From Plasmodium relictum (Eukaryota > Apicomplexa > Aconoidasida > Haemosporida > Plasmodiidae), in NCBI RefSeq assembly GCF_900005765.1, contig NC_041685.1, forward strand, positions 806,001 to 870,000: a stretch of 64,000 nucleotides of DNA, given 5' to 3'. The position numbers were made by a program, and so were the translations under genes. The notes beneath the pieces are model-generated. The model was given only the letters and a program-made list of their open reading frames with translations. It had not been told where the DNA came from and did not search any database. Shown in pieces: positions 57,613-64,000 of the stretch (the stretch's first letter is position 1; the number at the start of each line of letters is the position of its first letter).

Positions 57613-58487
57613 TATAAATAAGAATACATTTTTTTTATCATTTTTACAAAATTTTATTACATTATATTTAAAAGATACAACATATTTTGCTTCAAAATTT
57701 ACTAAAAAACAAAAAAAAAAAAATTATAACTTCTTTTGAAATACAACTATTTATCGTTATAATTAATTAGAAAATCTGAAAAAATAAAATACTTTTTAAA
57801 ATTACTATCAAAATTTTACTTATTTTAAAAATAAATAAATTAAACAAATAGTAATATTCATTTATTCTTCTCTAAAATTAAATGAGAATAAAAAGTATTA
57901 TATATACATATATATACACATTATAAAATTTTTTTTGCAATTTTTTTAAAGGTTAAAAATATTTTAAATTATTTTTTAAAAAAGTATTTAAGATTCATTA
58001 ATTTTTTTTTTATTGTAATGTTAATAGTTTTATTCTTCATCATTTGCTAAAAAGTATAAGACTAAAAAAATTAAAAACTTATATGAATAAACAAAAGAAT
58101 AAAAAAAAAAGAATAAAAAAATAATACAGTGAACGAAAAATTAGAAAAAAAATTGAAAAAAAAAGGCCTATAAAATTATGTGAATATTATTTCACAAAAA
58201 AAAAAAAAAAAAAAAATGTAAAATAAGTTAAATATTATATATAATGAGGATTAAAAACTTAATAAAAAATAGAATTAATAAAAAAGAAAAAAATAAAAGA
58301 AAAATAAACTACAACTATATATATTTATGCTATATTTTAATATATTTCATAAAAATATCTAACAAAAAGAAAAATAAAATTTTTCCAAAAAAAAAAATAA
58401 TTATTTTTTAATGAAAATATTTTATTAATATCTAAAAATAAAATAAATGGAGAGAAAAAAAAAAAAAAGATAATATTTTTATTAAAA
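57613..58487. other. Tandem intergenic region
   Basis: Spacer between the PP2A-like stop and the ProRS start, both on the minus strand, so it should hold the ProRS promoter. A/T runs only. Confidence 0.65.
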
Positions 58488-59986
58488 TTACAGCATATAT
58501 TCTACATTTTTTCTCAAAGCCTGTGCATTAGCTCTTAAAGGTGCTGTATTAAATGTTACAAAATCCTTTTCCATGAACTCATCTACAAGCATTAACGATG
58601 CAGAATTTCCGCAACGATAGCAGTAATTGGGTGCACTAAAAACAGTAACAACTTTATCGTTATGCATCCATTGAAAACCATCTTGCACTAATTGATGTGC
58701 TCTACAAATACAACATAAATTATTCATCCGTAAAAATGTATTAGTTTTTTCTTCACTAAATAACACACCTGCTCCCCTTGGGGATGGTTTCCATCCCTCT
58801 ATTATTTCATCTTCGGGGCCAGCTGGATCACTCCATAATAGATCACAAATAGCACCATCTTGTGGGATTTCTTTAAATCTATCTAATTCATTTATTTCAT
58901 CAATAGTATGTAAATATGGTGATATACCCCCATGATCACAAAATATTTCATTATTTATAATTGCTGTTAAAGGTAGATAATCAAATGCATCAGTTAAATA
59001 TTTCCATGCATTATAATTATTATTATATTTTCTTATACATTCATCATAAAATCCATATACTTTTGTTATTTGTCTACTCTCATGATTCCCTCTTAAAATT
59101 GTTACTCTTTTGGGATATTTTATTTTAAAACAAGCCACTAAACAAAAGCATTCACAGGAATAATATCCCCTATCAACATAATCTCCTAAAAATAAATAAT
59201 TAACGTCCGGTGGCAAACCACCTACATAAAAAAATAAACAAAATAATATTATATAAACTTTATACATTTATATAAATATATATATATATATATACCAATA
59301 TGAAATATCTCTAGAAGATCGTAAAATTGTCCATGAATATCTCCTGCAACAGTTACAGGAACATCTACTTTAACACAATTTTCTTCATCTTTCAATATAT
59401 CTATTAAAAGTTCACACATTAATTTTATTTCTTCAATATTCAATAATTCACATTTAAATAACTTACAAATCCATTCATCAACATTATACAAAATCTTTGA
59501 TGAATTCAAATTCATATTATAACTTATATTATCATGAATTTGACCATTATCTATGTTATTTTTTTTATATTTTTCTTTAGAATTTTTATCATTATAATTT
59601 GCATTATATTCCTTTAATTTTTCATTATTTAAAGAACTATTTCTATTTTTTATCTTTTTATTATACTCATTTTCTGAATTTACCTCTTCATCGCTTAATT
59701 CTTTAACAGATAAATTATCTTGTAATTTACAATTTTCTTCATTATTAAGTTTTTGGCAATTTAAAATATTTTGATTATCATTTGATATTTTATATTTCTG
59801 TTCCAATTGTTCATCATCTTGTACATTTTTATTGTCATTTTTCATTATTTCATTTTTATCAATTTTTATTATTTCTGAAAGTGTATTATTACTTTCTATA
59901 TTTTTATTTAAGCATTTTAAGCTATTTTTTGAATTAATTATGTTATTAAAAACAAAATCATCTTCTGGTAGTTCATAATTTTTCAT
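58488..59986 (-). CDS. PPbeta: PP2A-like serine/threonine phosphatase (PP-beta), 2 exons, long N-terminal extension
   Basis: Minus-strand exons are 59986-59296 and 59221-58488 (codon Gly split), giving 474 residues against about 309 for PP2A catalytic subunits. All metal and phosphate motifs are present: AGDIHGQ (214-220), LGDYVDRGYYSCE, LRGNHESRQI, CDHGGISPYL, CRAHQLVQDGF and FSAPNYCYRCGN. The YDECIRKYNN and WSDPAGPEDEIIEGWKPSPR segments and the CYRCGN ending place it in the PP2A/PP4/PP6 branch, not PP1 or PP2B. The C terminus is KNVEYML where PP2A ends DYFL, so the terminal Leu that is carboxymethylated in PP2A is kept. The first roughly 165 residues are Asn/Lys/Glu-rich, unrelated to the catalytic fold, and specific to this lineage. 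Regulatory subunits are not in this window. Confidence 0.95.
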
Positions 59987-61415
59987 TCTTCCTTTTATAT
60001 TCTAATATATACTACATATATATATATACATATGTTTTTTTATTTCTTATTGAAACAATCAAAAGTAGTAATATCCTATTAAAATATGAAGATTTTATCT
60101 GAAAACTTTAGATATTGTTCTACAGAAAAATATATTTTTTATTAGATATTATAACCATTTAAATATATATATCTTTTGATTTAATTCATATATGTTAATG
60201 TTACTTTTCACATAACTTATGTTAAAATATTATGAATTAATATTCTAATGTATATAAATATATTTTACTTTATGATTATCAAAATTTTTTTTATCTCTCT
60301 TAATTACTTTTTTTTTTCTTTTTTTTTTAAATGGATAATAAATAATTCTTTTAAATAATTCCTTGTTATATTTTTTTTTAGCATAAACATAAAATAAATA
60401 TTATAAGTGTATATATTTAATTATATAAATAGCACCTTTTTATTAAATTTTATAAAGCCATTCTATCATTTTATTTTAAAATATAATTATACTTTTTTCA
60501 AACTTTCTGTATACCTATGCAATATAAAATAAAAAAAAAAAAATACGTGTTCATAACAATTGAAAAATCTGCATATACTAAAAAAAAAATAAAAGTAGAT
60601 AATAATACTTTTTACTATGTAATTTTTCTAAATTTATAACAATATTTACAAGTATAAGCTACTTTAGAAAATTAAAAAAAAATTAAGATTTTAAATGGAT
60701 AATTTTTATAAGAAATTGTAGTTTATTAATAAGGTTCTTTGTAAATGTCTTTTTAATTAATCATGGTGTATTAAAAGTTTTTCCATATTTAATCAAAAAA
60801 AAAAAAAAAAAATAAATAAAAAAAAAAAAGAGAAAAATTTGAAATAAGAAAGATTAACTTAAATTTTTAATCATAAACAAAAATGACACTTTTAAAATAT
60901 TTTTAAATACCTAAAATACCTTTAAAAAAATACTTATAAAACGCTTAATAGGAATTTTTTTTTTTTTTTAAATATTTAATTCAACGTGAAATACTTAAGA
61001 AAAAATGAGTGAATAATTAAGTTTCATAATAATTTAAAATAAACTATATAAGGTTAATTATAATAATCCCTTTTTGCTAAGAAAAATTAAATAGTGTATA
61101 ACATTTTTAGCTAATATTTTTTGCTAAAAACATATTTTAAGATACATAATATAGTTGATACATATACTTTATTGAAATATACTTTTTTTTTTTTTTTTTT
61201 TTCTTGTTTTTGTAAAAATAACAAAAGAAAAATAATTAATCAAACTTTTTCTATTCGACCAAAAATTTTTTACAAGCATTCAAACTTTATATTTTTGGAT
61301 GTTATTAAATGTTTTATTTCTATATTGAATGAAATAAGTAAATATATTTAAATAAATATACCAGTAAAATAATAAGCATATAGGGAATATAAAACATACA
61401 TTAGTTTAATTTAAA
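59987..61415. other. Divergent intergenic region
   Basis: 1.4 kb shared 5' region of the PP2A-like gene (-) and thioredoxin 3 (+). It contains A/T runs and a 76-codon ORF (61121-61351) that looks non-coding or at most a leader uORF. No motif stands out. Confidence 0.6.
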
Positions 61416-62225
61416 ATGAATCCTTTTAAATTTTATAACAAAATAAAATATTTTAGCTTTGGAAGATTATCAAGAAGATATCTGTACACAGTAAATAAAA
61501 AAAAATTTAAACATTTTGATACAAAATGTTATAAAAAATATAAAATACAAATGCAAGGTATTTTATTAAAAAAATAAAACAAATTACAGGAATTAAGTAA
61601 TATGGATGATTATTTAAAAAAAGTGAATGGAGATAAATTGGTTGTAGCTCAATTTGGTGCATCTTGGTGTGCACCTTGTAAAAAAATGAAACCATTGGTA
61701 TAAGACACTGAACAAAATTATAATTCTTTTTGTTTCATAGAAATTTTTTACAATTAAATAATTTTCTATCCTTTTACTTCATAAATAAAATAAAACTAAA
61801 TAATCATTTAATTTTATGTATTTAGATACAGTAAGTTTTTTTAAAATTTTTTGTAGATTAAGAAGTTAGGAGAAGATAGTGAAAACATTGAAACTTTATA
61901 CATAGACATTGATGAATTTCCTGGTTTTTAAGAAAATAAGAATCTATTTAAAAAAAAAATTTTCTAAATAAATCATTTGCATATATACGTGTGTACTTTT
62001 TTTTTTTTTAAATATTCACAAAGAATTAGGAGAAAACGAGGATATAAATGAATTACCAACTTTTTTATTGAGAAAAAATGGAAAATATTTAGATAAAATC
62101 ATAGGTACAATTATTTATTATAAATGAAAGTAATCTAAAACGACAAAATTCTTTTGTTTCTTATTATTTTAGGAATGAACGAAAAGGAATTAACTAATTC
62201 AATTGAAAAACATCAAAAAGATTAA
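61416..62225 (+). CDS. TRX3: Thioredoxin (Trx3-like, probably mitochondrial), 5 exons
   Basis: Exons 61416-61490, 61590-61697, 61857-61923, 62024-62104 and 62173-62225 give 127 residues. Exon 1 is a 25-residue leader (MNPFKFYNKIKYFSFGRLSR) with Lys/Arg and aromatic residues and no acid, typical of a mitochondrial presequence. The thioredoxin fold follows: LVVAQFGASWCAPCKKMKPL with the redox pair Cys52/Cys55 in WCAPC (classic thioredoxins have WCGPC), TLYIDIDEFPE, then the cis-Pro strand NELPTFLLRKNGKYLDKIIG and the C-terminal helix MNEKELTNSIEKH. Exon 3 has a GTTTTT donor, accepted because the joined codon (Glu) and fold continuity require it. It would be reduced by thioredoxin reductase, encoded at 3.4-5.2 kb, if both share a compartment. 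The Trx3 name rests on remembered gene order. Confidence 0.92.
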
Positions 62226-62902
62226 TTTTTTTTTATTATATGCTTTTTAAGGTGATTTTTTGAAGATTTATACTATTATTTTTTAAATGATAAATAAAGA
62301 ATATTATTTATTATAATAATTATTTTAATAATATATCTTGTTTTGTTGCATATATTAATTGAAAATAAAAAAAATTTTGTCCTATTCCCTCAATTTTACA
62401 AAGCTGTATATACATAATTATATATATTTAATTCTATTTTTTTTTTTTTTCTCTTTTTATTTACTTTATTTTACATTAAATTATTTTTTATTACTTAAAT
62501 ATATATTGCTGTGTTTTATCTTATTTATTATTTTTTTTTTTAATGTATTTTAATATATTTTATTACACTTTTTTTTTTTATTATTTTTCTTTTTAAGTTG
62601 GGCAATTAATATAATTTGCAAATTATATTACGCAAAAAATTTGAGTGTAAATGTAAATTTAAACTATAGGAATTTTTATTTTATTTTTTTTAAATGAAGT
62701 TTATTATTTGAAAAGTGTATTTAAATAAATTTAAATTTTTTTTACATTTTTAAATGTAAAAAAAATAGTAGTACAAAATATAATTTATGTATTAAAAAGA
62801 AAAAAAAATTTAATTTATACATATAAGAAAATAGTATTTGCTATATAATCACAATTATATAAATTTTATAATTTTTCAATTTTTAATTTTTAATTTTCAT
62901 TT
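62226..62902. other. Tandem intergenic region
   Basis: Spacer of 677 bp between Trx3 and the Yippee gene, with T runs near 62438 and 62529. The ORF at 62359-62553 is a T-run artefact. Confidence 0.65.
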
Positions 62903-63011
62903 ATGGGTAAATCATTTAAGGTTTTTCTCAATAATTACGTGTATAGGTATTATGAAAAGAAAAATTATCTTTTTTTTACTTCGTTTATAAATAATTTTTA
63001 TTGGTTTTTAA

Positions 63012-63071
<60 letters not shown>

Positions 63072-63563
63072 TTATGTTATACATAAAAAATACTTTATAG
63101 ATATTACAATAAATTAATAATGTAGTGAAAAAGAGTTCAACGTATAAGTTAATAACGTTAGTTCATATTTAATTTCTTTATTGTTTTTTTTACAATTTTT
63201 TTTATTTTATTTCCTTTTAGCTGCTTAGAATGCGGTAATCATTTATCTGATCCTACCGAATTAGTTTCTACTTCATTTAGAGGTAGGACAGGACCCGCTT
63301 GGCTATTTTCCAAAGTTATAAATGTTTGTGAGGGGCAATATGAAGATAGAATGATGACAACAGGTCAACATACAATCGTTGATATTTATTGCAATAATTG
63401 CAGAAATAATGTTGGATGGAAATATGAAGATTCCTCAGAAGAATCACAAAAATATAAAAAAGGGAAATATATTTTAGAAAAGGCATTACTTTCTTTTTTA
63501 GTTATTGATCACCACGGAAAAGAACACGAATTTGAGCTTAAATCATCTGATTGCGATTTCTGA
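62903..63563 (+). CDS. Yippee-like zinc-binding protein (YPEL), 2 exons
   Basis: Exon 1 is 62903-62946 and exon 2 is 63221-63563 (split Ser codon), giving 128 residues, normal for the family. The start MGKSFKVFLNNYVYSCLECG matches YPEL (MGRAFVEYL...YLCSHCG). The four zinc ligands form two CxxC pairs (Cys16/Cys19 and Cys72/Cys75, YCNNCRNNVGWKYE). The core SFRGRTGPAWLFSKVINV, MMTTGQHTIVDIYC and ESQKYKKGKYILEKA matches Yippee proteins almost residue by residue. The family is widespread in eukaryotes; in animals some members sit at centrosomes or nucleoli, and Gid-type ubiquitin ligases contain a related fold. The Plasmodium role is not known to me. The tail (HHGKEHEFELKSSDCDF) is a lineage-specific extension. 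The intron is filled by a (TA)n tract. Confidence 0.93.
63015..63066. repeat. (TA)26 microsatellite in the Yippee intron
   Basis: An uninterrupted alternating TA tract of about 52 bases lies between donor 62947 and acceptor 63220. Confidence 0.9.
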
Positions 63564-64000
63564 AAAGATTAAAATATAAATATATATTAAGTGAAAATTT
63601 AACTTTTTTTTTTTTTTTATATTCTATCTTTTAAATTTTTTCAGTGAAAAGTATCATAAAAAAAAATATATATATATTTTTTATAATTTAATGTTTATAA
63701 TAATTTTGTTTTTATTTTATATATTATATACAACAGGATGGAAAATAATTTTTTTTTACGTTTGATTTCTGCCTTTTTATTTTTAGCTTTTTTTTTTTTT
63801 TTTGTTATAAATGTTTTTTCAAATTATTGTTTATTTCTAAATTTATAAAAAAAAAAATATTATTTTTAATTATAAAAAATTTATTATTTTTACAAATGTA
63901 ATATATGTGTAGTAAAATAACAAAAAAGGATAAATTATTTTTATACCTAATTTTATTTTATTATTTTAATAATACAAACATCAATTTTACAAACTAATCA
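63564..64000. other. 3' flank of the Yippee gene to window end
   Basis: A/T-run sequence with no ORF of interest before the window ends. Confidence 0.65.

Noticed and set aside
57990-58140. Minus-strand ATGATGA box C-like sequence
   Set aside because: No box D or guide arrangement found, so not called as a snoRNA.
61121-61351. 76-codon ORF upstream of thioredoxin 3
   Set aside because: No family match and no splice path into Trx3; at best a uORF.
8350-63066. Multiple (TA)n tracts as possible mobile elements or CRISPR repeats
   Set aside because: They are simple dinucleotide microsatellites without spacers, terminal repeats or coding capacity.

Overview
The window is nuclear DNA of a malaria parasite (Plasmodium). 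Intergenic DNA is mostly A and T, with poly(A), poly(T) and (TA)n tracts. Coding regions are rich in Asn and Lys with low-complexity inserts, and introns are short, AT-rich and GT...AG. Several genes are diagnostic: a thioredoxin reductase ending GCGGGKCG, a prolyl-tRNA synthetase with an apicoplast-type leader, and a PP2A-like phosphatase with an Asn-rich N-terminal extension. From memory, the order LipL2 - TrxR - RNA-binding protein - patatin - TPK - SF3A3 - ProRS - PPbeta - Trx3 matches a stretch of P. falciparum chromosome 9. The TrxR leader differs from the falciparum one, so this is probably another species; which one I cannot say.

Layout. 0-5.2 kb: 3' end of a lipoate ligase (+), CFAP298 (-, 4 exons) and thioredoxin reductase (-). 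7.3-8.8 kb: nuclear poly(A)-binding protein (-, 6 exons). 11.9-15.2 kb: SDP1/TGL-like patatin lipase (+). 16.5-23.7 kb: GPKOW/Spp2-like splicing protein (-), a RAP/OPR-like protein (+) and thiamine pyrophosphokinase (-). 26-42.3 kb: an Asn-rich protein with ubiquitin-binding-like ends (+), two multi-pass membrane proteins (-) and a 2261-residue protein with a poly-Glu repeat array (+). 42.9-44.6 kb: SF3A3 (+).

45.4-50.3 kb is an unusual intron-dense block on the + strand. It holds a tiny single-Myb protein with a telobox, an alpha-tubulin acetyltransferase in nine exons, and an unrecognised nine-exon coiled-coil protein. 51-58 kb: a four-TM protein (-), RRP8 (+) and apicoplast ProRS (-). 58.5-63.6 kb: PP2A-like phosphatase (-), thioredoxin 3 (+) and a Yippee protein (+).

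Functional themes. Redox: TrxR and Trx3. RNA processing: PABP2, GPKOW, SF3A3 and RRP8. Organelle metabolism and translation: LipL2, RAP-like protein and ProRS. Microtubule/axoneme biology: CFAP298 and the tubulin acetyltransferase, fitting the flagellated male gamete. I saw no tRNA, rRNA, mobile element or CRISPR array. Exon boundaries were inferred by eye from GT/AG sites, frame continuity and family alignment from memory, and have no transcript support.
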